Below the pieces are notes generated by a model. That model was not told the origin of the DNA and searched no databases. It saw only the letters and a program-made list of their open reading frames with translations. Positions 19,201-26,159 of a stretch of 42,855 nucleotides of DNA are shown piece after piece; the stretch's first letter is position 1, and the number at the start of each line of letters is the position of its first letter. A program made the position numbers and the translations under genes. Location: positions 1-42,855 of the IMG/VR virus record IMGVR_UViG_3300020219_000027. One strand, written 5' to 3'. This stretch comes from a virus.

Positions 19201-20044
19201 TATGTTTTATGGATTTTTGGGCCAGGGCACTAAGCGTATGGTAGGAGCACTAGCCCAACGACCCGGCGATTTTGCATTACAGATCAAGGCAGCGCGTGGG
19301 GCGGCTGAGCTATTCTCAGCACCCGATGCCGCGCCGTCGGCAGACCAGGTAGATCTCAACCTATTAAAATCCGCAGCATCGGCAGAGCAGGTTTCCTTCC
19401 TCATTGGTAAGGACAAAACGGGTCGATCAATAGTGGGCCGTGGTTTCGGTCTACCCGTTAATACCGTGCTCGGCACCTTCGATATTCAAATGCCGCGCAA
19501 CCTCAAATTAGGGGAGGTGATAGACGCCACCGTGGACAGTACGGCTCGCACATTCCAGAAGGCACTGGCTGCCAGTTCCACGCCAATCGCCAAAGCGGCA
19601 GAACTTATCTCCGGCAAGAATTTATATTTCAATAAACCCCTAGACTCGGCGTTCCTCCGCAAGTGGCCATCGTTTGAAGCGGCGGCACGAAGCGTTCAGG
19701 ACTATCCGGGCGGTAGTATTCCAGCCGTAGCTTTCAAGGCATACAACAAAACCGTGCAGGGTATTCTTGGCGGCGTGGCAGATGGTCAGGGCAATTTCAT
19801 TGTACCGACCAGGACGCATTGGATGCTCACCTCGTTCATCCCAGGCTTTAGTCGTCTACTCTCCACCGCAGCATCGGCTAATAATGCCCAGCTACCAACT
19901 GGAGTGCGCGCACTACGCGGCCTCACCGGCATACGCCCCGAGCCCTTTAATATTGAGCAGGGATACCTACGTACCGTCAAGGACGGCCTAGATCAAACTG
20001 CCCGAGACCAGAGCGCCAACCTACGCAGGGAGGCCCTCGAATAG
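16259..20044 (+). CDS. Large internal virion / DNA ejection protein (1,261 aa)
   Basis: The longest gene in the genome, in the position held by T7 gp16 or the large N4-like internal proteins. The N-terminal region contains a Gly-rich phrase also seen in large phage internal proteins (GFIGDILSDPLTYLTLGTSG, residues ~113-132). The body is almost entirely alpha-helical, with amphipathic segments such as SLFRRFFMFYGFLGQGTKRM (residues ~978-997) that could insert in membranes. No transglycosylase or peptidase motif was found, so peptidoglycan opening must come from another protein. Probable role: forming the ejection conduit across the host envelope. Confidence 0.7.
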   Translation: MSKRSSIADLANSSDPIVADLANSILNQSQGLQELGIDPGPLEPRKSLLMEGLDLIDTPRQWITGIIDSGLRGDLGQQGIFGAAARGGREDISTSDVLRRGGYQSPTGRAGLGFIGDILSDPLTYLTLGTSGLAKAGGTALSTTGKLKGSEFIAKSLLSETAGSAAYGTRMLESSMALDKAGSALGALDIGQREAKLFPLIAKSRNGSTDITAYLQTLTENADNAKIVESVFGEGSHLQVDKLIGRSQRIALEANLPFIGVLDKGDTAALQMVQLEGGPIGEVFEGVLKKDGASRAITDAAGLAGKILAPGKKMLFEKQLGQEQLVRIQQIAHETKLRMGEFAMKADRTLRSVPGGALVSDIAGSAAKAGAAIGDQFKRIFVASYLGPDFEKARTEFINNKAASDVLASESIVKNFGDLATTLEGKTMLRRAGLLIDSAGKAELAALSNLDPDIAESILTKINNTRLGIEDTGESLTALYKKASQIDPSFEPSGLGFNQRVLQSLDAMGAEPELRVVVQRVQDHMDGLVVDELKDGLNYTPLDAYIPHTYVNKKTIDPITRQLSASGPVNSGFLKSRKYNTVNEALGASGLVADTNILNLLATRTRMSLIKRGEAAFARRSFVQGGMSTEQLSVLANSALKGDEGASRLLTGKGFQLPSAATLDDNSVRNLLGVMQGPFKDFNPKHLESMGMSAQEAGRVALDLNSGAISDMASYVRNIHANMFAMGSRPRDLGVPQSILGEIADKVKMPGSTKEVYLPKELARAVRETLGGRDFLKNAAGKSEISQRLLNVSDTAVGWFKRMNTLPWAAYWSQNLIGDQLFKLMDGGIVAASPGYLQKTHGILSGRSAIKTPYGVITPDVFTKALKQGGITFGARDLRGVLDNFDAMDVERAMTQKGGIVARAREAAKTGRNAMESVVEGVKAAQEGMQFAFGDMMRVSHIVHRLERGDTISEAIRLGQDAMLNYRTLSSVEQSLFRRFFMFYGFLGQGTKRMVGALAQRPGDFALQIKAARGAAELFSAPDAAPSADQVDLNLLKSAASAEQVSFLIGKDKTGRSIVGRGFGLPVNTVLGTFDIQMPRNLKLGEVIDATVDSTARTFQKALAASSTPIAKAAELISGKNLYFNKPLDSAFLRKWPSFEAAARSVQDYPGGSIPAVAFKAYNKTVQGILGGVADGQGNFIVPTRTHWMLTSFIPGFSRLLSTAASANNAQLPTGVRALRGLTGIRPEPFNIEQGYLRTVKDGLDQTARDQSANLRREALE

Positions 20045-20078
20045 TGTATCCTGAATGTTTCCAACCCTATAGGAGTGT

Positions 20079-20630
20079 ATGGCACATCTAGTAGCACGGC
20101 CCCCGGCCTGTCTTTTTAGTCTAACTCATCCCGCTCGGTGGGTTGACCCCTATGCTACGGGCGCGGGTGAGGAGCGGCTGATATTGTCGCCCTATGAGAT
20201 CACGGCGCGTGGCAGGCGGGACGACCGTTATGCACGATGGATGTCGTCATTCCCCGGTGTGCGTCCTCCTCGGAAACACCTCTTTCAAGCGGTGCGCGTC
20301 CTGCGCTTCAAGTACGCCGAATCCGGGAAGCGAGACTGGTGGGAGCATTTTCAGGATGCGGCCTTGCGAGTCTACGTCCAGCCGCTAACAGCCTTCGACG
20401 ATAAGCTCCAGCAGCACATACAGTTCTATATGCTGTGCTACGAGGACGCCGAGTTGGTGAACCGATTCTTCCTAGAGAAGGCAGGGACGATGATCGAGCC
20501 CCGCAATCCTATTACCGAAACACACGTATCAGATGATAAGCGCCTGCGTAAAATGAGAGTTATTCCAGTTGAGTGTTGTCAACACGAACGGCATAACACC
20601 ACAGCGGGCAAACTCCCGGACTTGTTATAA
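20079..20630 (+). CDS. Hypothetical protein (183 aa) between ejection and lysis genes
   Basis: Preceded by AGGAG at the correct distance. A cysteine-containing, Arg/aromatic-rich soluble sequence, with a central helical part (KRDWWEHFQDAALRVYVQ) and no signal peptide. The stop is followed one base later by the next ATG. No family recognised; it might act late, in virion completion or lysis timing, but nothing shows this. Confidence 0.6.
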   Translation: MAHLVARPPACLFSLTHPARWVDPYATGAGEERLILSPYEITARGRRDDRYARWMSSFPGVRPPRKHLFQAVRVLRFKYAESGKRDWWEHFQDAALRVYVQPLTAFDDKLQQHIQFYMLCYEDAELVNRFFLEKAGTMIEPRNPITETHVSDDKRLRKMRVIPVECCQHERHNTTAGKLPDLL

Positions 20631-20631
20631 T

Positions 20632-20871
20632 ATGGGCACCCAAGATTCGATTAACCTACGTACCGCCACAGAGCTAGCCACGCTATCAGAACAGGTCAGC
20701 GCGCTAGAACTTATTCAACGTGCCCATGGACATAAGATCGAGGGCATTATGGAGAATCTGACCGCTCTCGTGCATGAGATGAAACTGATCCGCATCGTCC
20801 TATGGGCTATCCTGGCCGTCCTCTCTACTCAAATCCCCTTTATCGAGAAACTCGCCTCTCGCTTAATATAG
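20632..20871 (+). CDS. XhlA-like coiled-coil plus single-TM protein, lysis accessory (79 aa)
   Basis: The ATG at 20632 is chosen over an in-frame start at 20569 that overlaps the previous gene. Residues ~10-50 form a heptad-rich helix (LATLSEQVSALELIQ), followed by one hydrophobic segment of about 18 residues (IRIVLWAILAVLS) and a short end. This topology (soluble coil then C-terminal membrane anchor) matches the phage hemolysin XhlA family that acts with holins. It lies seven bases ahead of the transglycosylase. The lysis role is inferred from topology and neighbours. Confidence 0.6.
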   Translation: MGTQDSINLRTATELATLSEQVSALELIQRAHGHKIEGIMENLTALVHEMKLIRIVLWAILAVLSTQIPFIEKLASRLI

Positions 20872-20877
20872 GTCAAT

Positions 20878-21417
20878 ATGTACGGTGCTATCATCAACGA
20901 TATGGCCATACGGCACGAGTTACCCCCGCCCATTGTAGCTGCCGTTATACTGCAAGAAAGCGGCGGCAATAGTGGGGCTATTCGATATGAGCCCGTGTTT
21001 TTCGATATGTACGTCAAGGATAAGCGCCGTAGCGATCTAGCGGGATGGGTCCCCGATATGAACAGCACCCCCTCGCTATGGACCGAGAAAATAGGACGCT
21101 CCCATTCCTGGGGCCTCATGCAAGTTATGGGCGATACTGCCCGCTGGTGTGGTCGCCTCGTTCCTAGGAGCCAGGACCCCCTAGACCCCGCCCGGTATTT
21201 CACTGCTTTATGCATGCCGGAAATTGGCATTGATATCGGGTGCCGAGTATTAGCCTTCTATCTCGCGAAAGAGTCGACTGGTGATACTGACACCAGGATG
21301 CGCAGGGCCCTCAGCCGTTACAACTCAGGCACACCTAATTCCCTGCGTGGGTTAGCATACGCCGCCAAAGTTCTCGCTCACGTTTCTAGTCGACGATATT
21401 TAAAGATGATGGAATAA
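20878..21417 (+). CDS. Lytic transglycosylase (SLT/goose-lysozyme-like) endolysin
   Basis: Glutamate 27 in ILQESGGNSGAIR is the catalytic acid of the SLT motif 'ES.gn..A'. SWGLMQVMGDTAR (78-89) is the second conserved motif, and RYNSGTP (147-153) is the 'YN.G' motif. At 179 residues it is a bare catalytic domain. There is no signal peptide or wall-binding repeat, so release needs a holin or the enzyme is carried by the virion. It cleaves the MurNAc-GlcNAc bond, leaving anhydro-MurNAc. Flanked by the XhlA-like protein and a secreted protein. Confidence 0.82.
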   Translation: MYGAIINDMAIRHELPPPIVAAVILQESGGNSGAIRYEPVFFDMYVKDKRRSDLAGWVPDMNSTPSLWTEKIGRSHSWGLMQVMGDTARWCGRLVPRSQDPLDPARYFTALCMPEIGIDIGCRVLAFYLAKESTGDTDTRMRRALSRYNSGTPNSLRGLAYAAKVLAHVSSRRYLKMME

Positions 21418-21422
21418 CATAC

Positions 21423-21722
21423 ATGGACATGCATGCAATTAGGGCGCTCCTACAGCGCATCGCGGCGGAACAATCCGCGCAGGAGATGGGCCTCGATATC
21501 GGACAGTCGGGCTCCGGTCCAGGTAGTCAGATTCTGCCAGGCATGGGCGGCCAGCTAGCCAACTCCTCAGAGTCTATTATGGATAGCCAAGACCCACAGG
21601 GCGAACTGGAGCTGTTGCTACAGAATCCAAATGCCGCAATGGATGATCAGCAGTTTCTAACCGATGGCGCTAATAGCGGCATGGATATCCAGTCACTCAT
21701 GCGTATGCTCAAAGGAAGATAA
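21423..21722 (+). CDS. Small acidic hypothetical protein (99 aa)
   Basis: ATG five bases after the lysin stop. Gln/Met/Asp/Gly-rich with a helical start and a Gly/Ser centre, ending in a basic helix (IQSLMRMLKGR). No membrane segment. Could be a virion accessory or a chaperone of the lysis proteins; not recognised. Confidence 0.55.
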   Translation: MDMHAIRALLQRIAAEQSAQEMGLDIGQSGSGPGSQILPGMGGQLANSSESIMDSQDPQGELELLLQNPNAAMDDQQFLTDGANSGMDIQSLMRMLKGR

Positions 21723-21723
21723 C

Positions 21724-22560
21724 ATGTTCAGATTGGCCCTATGTCTAACCGCCGCACTTTTCGCCAGCAACGCACATGCGCGACCATACACCGGCCTAGC
21801 GCTCATCCCTCTGGCAGCACCATCCTTTCCCAAGGAGAAAGCACTTGAAGTCCTCAAAGCCTCCCCCCGGCCAACATTTGCGTTCGTTAACGCGGCTTTT
21901 GGAAATAGTCCGAAAAATATACATTGGCTTATCGACGGTCTGGTTAGTGACCCGCTGGTTAATGCTACTCCCCTTCGCGTTTCTTTTTATCTTTCTTGTG
22001 GACCTTGTAGGCCCCCACGCAGAACGGGACCCTTGGCGCTCGCCAGGTTCAGACCGGACCTCTCGATTGTTCAGCTTAATGGGTTATTGGAAAGACAAGA
22101 TCGGAAAGTAATGTCCGACTGGCGCCGATGGGTAAAGCGTGCCCGCGCTCGGTTCATTGACCCTCGCCCCAATGTAGAGTGGCGTATCTTTGTTGAGCTA
22201 GAGGACAACCTCACCGACAAGGCATATCGCGTTATGCTTGCATCCGCTCGCAAATCCCTCAAGGGTTTGCCCATGCTGCACTTTGCGCGCAACCGTTTCG
22301 GCGCACCATCTAGCGCTACGGGTCGACCGATTGAGGTACATACCTATGGCATTACGGATCAACTCCGCCGAGGCGATGCGATCAATGGCGACGGCGAAAC
22401 TCGCGATCCCACTCAGCGAGAATATGACCAGATGTCGCAGGTCGACTTCCTCCTGTGGCGAGCAGAATGGCAAATGCCCAATACCCCACTCAGAGATAGG
22501 GTATACCGAATGACCGATATTAAATGTTTAAAGCGGGCAATGCGCCGCAAGGCTTGTTAA
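21724..22560 (+). CDS. Secreted protein of unknown function in the lysis region (278 aa)
   Basis: The ATG at 21724 lies one base after the preceding stop; an upstream in-frame start at 21664 would add residues before a clean signal peptide (MFRLALCLTAALFASNAHA, cleavage after ~19). The mature part has alternating strands and helices (PTFAFVNAAFG, VEWRIFVELEDNL, PIEVHTYGITD), consistent with an alpha/beta barrel such as a glycosidase, but I see no definitive catalytic signature. Cys pairs (CGPC) suggest a periplasmic location. Wall or envelope degradation is a reasonable but unproven guess. Confidence 0.65.
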   Translation: MFRLALCLTAALFASNAHARPYTGLALIPLAAPSFPKEKALEVLKASPRPTFAFVNAAFGNSPKNIHWLIDGLVSDPLVNATPLRVSFYLSCGPCRPPRRTGPLALARFRPDLSIVQLNGLLERQDRKVMSDWRRWVKRARARFIDPRPNVEWRIFVELEDNLTDKAYRVMLASARKSLKGLPMLHFARNRFGAPSSATGRPIEVHTYGITDQLRRGDAINGDGETRDPTQREYDQMSQVDFLLWRAEWQMPNTPLRDRVYRMTDIKCLKRAMRRKAC

Positions 22561-22571
22561 GGATTATATAT

Positions 22572-22811
22572 ATGAAGAAACTATTAGCGGCTGCGGACGC
22601 AGCAATGAAGAGAATTCCTGGTGATGGCAAGAAGACTTTAATTGGAGCCGTGCTCACCCTTGCCCTGCACCTCCTACCGGCCCCTTTCGCAGCCCTCATT
22701 CCGTTTGAGGCTCTAGTTGAACTACTAGCGCAGCTATTGCTAGCGGGTGGTTTGGCACATAAGGGAGTCAAGTTAGGCCGTGCAGTAATAGAGGCTCGGG
22801 AGAGTGATTAG
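22572..22811 (+). CDS. Holin candidate, two hydrophobic segments (79 aa)
   Basis: The ATG at 22572 is preceded by AAGGA nine bases upstream; an earlier in-frame start at 22524 lies inside the previous gene. The small protein has two hydrophobic stretches, residues ~20-42 (LIGAVLTLALHLLPAPFAALI) and ~45-60 (EALVELLAQLLLAGGLA), with basic residues at both ends, typical of class II holins. It would form the membrane lesion that releases the lysin. It overlaps the metalloprotease gene by 8 bases. An alternative is a generic inner-membrane pinholin or antiholin. Confidence 0.6.
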   Translation: MKKLLAAADAAMKRIPGDGKKTLIGAVLTLALHLLPAPFAALIPFEALVELLAQLLLAGGLAHKGVKLGRAVIEARESD

Positions 22812-23373
22812 TTTTATACTCTCCATGCTCCTGGGTGTCGCTCAAGCCGAGCCGCCCAGAGCATCCAATATCGCCGTGGGCGTCGTGTGTGATCCTAGGT
22901 TAGATTGCAAGAAATTAACATCGGTCTGGCTCGCAGGTGCCGCCATGTTTACTGGTGATCTAGCTAGTCATGGCATGACGCTCAAATTCGACACCTACGC
23001 CATCTTATCTCCAGGGGAGTATACACAGGAACAGGTGGACGCAATGCGTAATCGCCTGGACATCCTAATCACTTTCGTGCCTAGACTGGCTCCCGGTACG
23101 CTGGGACAAGCTAGCGGTATCGGCGTCTTACACGCCAGGCCGGCTGAGATCTTCTTGGCGGTCAACGCCCACGGATCGCGCTATGAACTAGCACAAACCG
23201 TTCATCACGAACTTGGGCACATATTCGGGGCCTGGCACACGGATGACGGCGCAATGTTCTGGCAGTCACGGGATCTGTGCATCGGATTCAATGAGGATTC
23301 CGTATCCTCCATCCGCGCATACCTGGCATCGATACGTCGGGCCCTAGTATCAGCCGACGATATCATCAAGTAG
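22804..23373 (+). CDS. Second secreted metzincin-type zinc protease (189 aa)
   Basis: GTG start within the end of the holin candidate gene, with GGGAG just upstream; an in-frame ATG follows at codon 8. A short hydrophobic leader (FILSMLLGVAQA) looks like a signal peptide cleaved after ~15. Residues 135-145 read HELGHIFGAWH, the full HExxHxxGxxH zinc site (E136 catalytic), and DGAMFW at 148-153 gives a Met-turn. It is shorter than most metzincins, being essentially the catalytic domain only. The overlap with the holin gene indicates co-translation, hence a role at lysis: perhaps cutting outer-membrane or envelope proteins in place of spanins (inference). Confidence 0.82.
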   Translation: MISFILSMLLGVAQAEPPRASNIAVGVVCDPRLDCKKLTSVWLAGAAMFTGDLASHGMTLKFDTYAILSPGEYTQEQVDAMRNRLDILITFVPRLAPGTLGQASGIGVLHARPAEIFLAVNAHGSRYELAQTVHHELGHIFGAWHTDDGAMFWQSRDLCIGFNEDSVSSIRAYLASIRRALVSADDIIK

Positions 23374-23781
23374 TATTCTAACTGGCGCTAGAGAGATCCC
23401 CTCCAGTCTGGAGTCTAGGTCCTCTAGCGCCTCACGCCACGTATTGCCTCGCGATAACGCCACCCTACCACAAGCCGCGACCTCCGTCATGGCTGCGTCC
23501 TTGTAATACACAATTCTCACCTCAAATATATCTACAGTTTTTCCGGCGATTGGTACCTGTCGTACCGTCACGCGCATATCGCTGTATGAGGTTTCGAACT
23601 TTTTAACCATAGGGGGGCCTTGTGACATATTATTCCAACTTGGGGCAACAGACAGCTTGGACGGTAACGATCCTTTTGGCGAGGGACCCGGACGTAGATA
23701 GCGCGACAACGCCATATACCATATCCCCACTAAACAAAAGCCGATCCCCATTAATATCGCCATGGTCAGCATACGCCGCAT
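23350..23781 (-). CDS. Membrane-anchored hypothetical protein (143 aa)
   Basis: A hydrophobic N-terminus (residues ~5-25, MLTMAILMGIGFCLVGIWYM) then a Pro/Ser-rich linker and a soluble C-terminal domain with alternating strands (IFEVRIVYYKDAAMTEV). Probably an inner-membrane protein with a periplasmic domain. The 3' end overlaps the convergent protease gene by 24 bases, and the 5' part overlaps the collagen-like gene by 152 bases in another frame. Its topology resembles inner-membrane spanins, but no coiled coil is visible. Function unknown. Confidence 0.55.
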   Translation of the reverse strand: MRRMLTMAILMGIGFCLVGIWYMALSRYLRPGPSPKGSLPSKLSVAPSWNNMSQGPPMVKKFETSYSDMRVTVRQVPIAGKTVDIFEVRIVYYKDAAMTEVAACGRVALSRGNTWREALEDLDSRLEGISLAPVRILLDDIVG

Positions 23782-24403
23782 GCTCCATTACAAAATGACC
23801 CTTCTTGCACTCTAACGCGACCCTCGCTTGACCGACGACTTCTTCTTTGACGACCGCTTGGTAACAGCCTTTGAGAGAGATGGGTCCAGCAATACCCGGA
23901 TTGCCATTCGGTCCCTGCGGCCCGACAGGTCCAGCTTGCCCGGTGGCACCACTGCTACCAACGGGTCCTGGCTCACCCCGAAGTCCGTCCGATCCGCTCG
24001 GTCCTGTGTTGCCATTCGCGCCGGTCGCGCCTTGGGGGCCGGTGGCGCCGGGTATACCCTGCTCTCCAGTCGCTCCACTTTGCCCTGTAGACCCAGTAGC
24101 GCCAGCCGGGCCAGTACTACCTTGTGGGCCTCCATCGCCTGTAGCGCCTCTAAGGTCCTCAAGCGCGGAGGGATTGAGAAGAGTGCCTCGCGACTTAAAC
24201 CCACGGGGACAATTTTTCTCCGCATCAACAAAAACAACCCTCTGAACGCGGCTATCATTGTTTGAATCTTTTTTAGCATTTTTTCCTCCACGAAGCGGGT
24301 TGATCTTTTGACACAATCGAGTGGTACCACTTTCGCCAAAGCTGAGTGATGCCGACAACAGGGTCACGGACGATATTAGGGCAGCAGCTAAAACCTTTTG
24401 CAT
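23630..24403 (-). CDS. Secreted collagen-like protein (257 aa)
   Basis: A signal peptide (MQKVLAAALISSVTLLSASLSFG) is followed by a basic region with one Cys pair and about 30 Gly-X-Y triplets (residues ~85-175: GATGDGGPQGSTGPAG and onward). A C-terminal beta domain with several Cys (residues ~180-257) would trimerise the triple helix. Collagen-like repeats in phages normally occur in fibres and lack signal peptides, so this secreted form is uncommon. Possible roles: surface adhesin during infection, or superinfection exclusion. These are inferences. The repeat region also leaves a Pro-rich open frame on the opposite strand, which is a shadow. Confidence 0.8.
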   Translation of the reverse strand: MQKVLAAALISSVTLLSASLSFGESGTTRLCQKINPLRGGKNAKKDSNNDSRVQRVVFVDAEKNCPRGFKSRGTLLNPSALEDLRGATGDGGPQGSTGPAGATGSTGQSGATGEQGIPGATGPQGATGANGNTGPSGSDGLRGEPGPVGSSGATGQAGPVGPQGPNGNPGIAGPISLKGCYQAVVKEEVVGQARVALECKKGHFVMEHAAYADHGDINGDRLLFSGDMVYGVVALSTSGSLAKRIVTVQAVCCPKLE

Positions 24404-24404
24404 A

Positions 24405-24707
24405 TTAACATTTCCCGAAACATAAAGTTACAACGTCAGTTGTATGAGTATACATAAAACCGGCAAAACTTTCACCCTCTCTTTCGTACCGCTGCGTTGG
24501 TAACGAACCATCCGGGCTGGGATACTCTATCGCCTGTCTCAGTTCATCTTGGTCCAGTTCTCCCTGCTTACCATCCAAAAACATGCCCCTGTCTACCTGC
24601 ATCATGCGGGCTTTGGTAACAAACGCGTAGCTGATAGTGCTAAAACTATGACTATCTAGTAAGCGTTCTTCTGGTCCCTGCGACCATGTATATATTGTCT
24701 CATTCAT
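24405..24707 (-). CDS. Hypothetical protein (100 aa) downstream of dUTPase
   Basis: Start overlaps the dUTPase stop by 4 bases (ATGA), giving coupled translation. Soluble, acidic, no membrane segment (middle: FLDGKQGELDQDELRQAIEY). Ends CFGKC, one base from the collagen-like gene start. Not recognised. Confidence 0.6.
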   Translation of the reverse strand: MNETIYTWSQGPEERLLDSHSFSTISYAFVTKARMMQVDRGMFLDGKQGELDQDELRQAIEYPSPDGSLPTQRYEREGESFAGFMYTHTTDVVTLCFGKC

Positions 24708-25123
24708 TTGCCAGTACTCCCAAAACCTTTATCGTTTCTTACTGTTTGCCCTAGCGCTTCGCGGGCCACCTGTTCGCCGTGCCGTGCGTCGAGGTGCGGT
24801 ACTATAATCATCTGCGCCACCCTGTCACCAGGTTCGACTACCAGCGGCGCGTTGCCATAGTTACCCAAAATCACAACGATCTCCCCTCTGTATGACGAGT
24901 CTATCACACCCGCGTGGGCGTAGCATCGCTTCACGGATAGGCTAGACCTTTCTTTAATTATCCCCACAAAACCACTAGGTACGGCGGCGTATATGCCTGT
25001 CTTAATTTGCCCCTGCTTGCCGGGCAATATAATAATCTGCTCCGCCGCCGCTAGATCCCAACCTGCGTCCCCGGCCCTTGGAGGTAGGAGGGGGCCGTGC
25101 CACTTGAACTTCTTCCTTGTCAT
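24704..25123 (-). CDS. dut: dUTP diphosphatase (dUTPase)
   Basis: All five motifs of trimeric dUTPases are visible in order: DAGWDL (19-24), ERSSLS (58-63), AHAGVIDSSYRGEI (69-82, catalytic D75), GDRVAQMIIVP (99-109) and GFGSTG (133-138). At 139 residues it matches the normal subunit length. It hydrolyses dUTP to dUMP plus diphosphate, keeping uracil out of phage DNA and feeding thymidylate synthesis. Its 5' 120 bases lie inside the end of the sigma-factor gene in another frame, so the N-terminus and the sigma C-terminal tail share DNA. Confidence 0.95.
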   Translation of the reverse strand: MTRKKFKWHGPLLPPRAGDAGWDLAAAEQIIILPGKQGQIKTGIYAAVPSGFVGIIKERSSLSVKRCYAHAGVIDSSYRGEIVVILGNYGNAPLVVEPGDRVAQMIIVPHLDARHGEQVAREALGQTVRNDKGFGSTGK

Positions 25124-25712
25124 TCAATATGCCCTTATTGTAGCGCCTGGTAGCGATGGCACGAATCTTTTGCATATAGCGAAAGTGCGCGCTCTTAAAC
25201 GCTGAGTAGCCAATCCCATACTCCCTAGCCAAGTCTATAAATCGTTCACCATCAATAGCGCGCTGCATCGCCTCGCTGCATCCCGTCATGCGTAGTGCGT
25301 TAGTGACACACGCCGCCATCCTGCGCGTATCAACATCTACCTCGGCGCTGCGGTTGGTAACCAACATGTCCCGCCCGGTCTCGTCGCCCACTAGCGCATC
25401 GAGATTTTCCGGCGCGCCAGAGACACGGTTGACCACCTCGCCTTCGAGACGTCCACGGCGTCCAATCTCCCTAGCCGCATTATATGCCACCGTCATCGCC
25501 CATCCCCGGCGCTTACCAGGGTCTCGGCATTGGTCCCAATGCTGCACGATGGAGATCCATGCCGCCTGTACTGCGTCATACGCATCGTCGGTACGCCCTC
25601 CCAAAACGCGGTTCGCCAAACCCCGCATGTCACTGTTATGACTCATGAAAAACGCTTCGAACTCTTCATTAGTGTATGCCATGACGGACATCATAGCTTC
25701 AAAGCCCATCAT
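25002..25712 (-). CDS. ECF-type RNA polymerase sigma factor (236 aa)
   Basis: Region 2-like helices at residues ~35-95 (DAYDAVQAAWISIVQHW, GWAMTVAYNAAREIGRR) and a region 4-like helix-turn-helix at ~150-190 (AMQRAIDGERFIDLAREYGIGYSAFKSA in two pieces) give the sigma2-sigma4 layout of extracytoplasmic-function sigma factors. No region 1 or 3. A basic, Gly-rich tail (~residues 205-236) overlaps the dUTPase gene. It would bind host RNA polymerase and direct it to phage promoters, replacing the missing phage RNA polymerase. Several possible ATG starts lie within the first 14 codons; the one at 25712 is used here. Confidence 0.75.
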   Translation of the reverse strand: MMGFEAMMSVMAYTNEEFEAFFMSHNSDMRGLANRVLGGRTDDAYDAVQAAWISIVQHWDQCRDPGKRRGWAMTVAYNAAREIGRRGRLEGEVVNRVSGAPENLDALVGDETGRDMLVTNRSAEVDVDTRRMAACVTNALRMTGCSEAMQRAIDGERFIDLAREYGIGYSAFKSAHFRYMQKIRAIATRRYNKGILNDKEEVQVARPPPTSKGRGRRLGSSGGGADYYIARQAGAN

Positions 25713-25722
25713 GTGCAAGCGC

Positions 25723-26151
25723 TTAATTAGAATCTTCTACTGTCTGCGAAACTATTCCATCGCTTCTTTGCGTTGGGTTGCGAATCCGCCATGTGCGGCA
25801 ACCGTTACGCACGTCTATGACGCGAACAAAGATCTGCCTAAACTCGCGCCGCAATATCGCTGCATTAAGACTGCGATTTTGATAGACCCAACCGACATCA
25901 CCAACGCTGCGAAGCGGAAGTTGAGCCAGGCGCACTAAACGATTAGAGCGGCCCTTCGTGAAAATTACCGGGTCGCGCCGTGCGGGGCCATTGTTCAACG
26001 CAACCAGCGGCGATGAATTGTGCTCTGCGATTGGCTTCCACAGAAAGCCTAACACTCGCCAGTTCATTTTCTGAGGTACGACGCGCGGGCAATCTTGCGC
26101 CAGTGCTAGAGTAGGTGCCAGGAGTGAGAGAGCGAGAAGTTTTTTAAACAT
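25723..26151 (-). CDS. Secreted hypothetical protein (142 aa)
   Basis: The ATG at 26151 gives a clean signal peptide (MFKKLLALSLLAPTLALAQ); an upstream GTG at 26160 is also in frame and would overlap the previous stop (TAGTG). The mature protein is Arg-rich with paired Cys, of beta character (VIFTKGRSNRLVRLAQLPL). Exported to the periplasm or outside; no enzymatic motif recognised. One of five predicted exported proteins in this phage. Confidence 0.6.
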   Translation of the reverse strand: MFKKLLALSLLAPTLALAQDCPRVVPQKMNWRVLGFLWKPIAEHNSSPLVALNNGPARRDPVIFTKGRSNRLVRLAQLPLRSVGDVGWVYQNRSLNAAILRREFRQIFVRVIDVRNGCRTWRIRNPTQRSDGIVSQTVEDSN

Positions 26152-26159
26152 ATATGCCA

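Noticed and set aside
23871-24245. Pro-rich open frame antisense to the collagen repeats
   Set aside because: It is the mirror of Gly-X-Y codons; no ribosome site, and the sense protein has a signal peptide and trimerisation domain.
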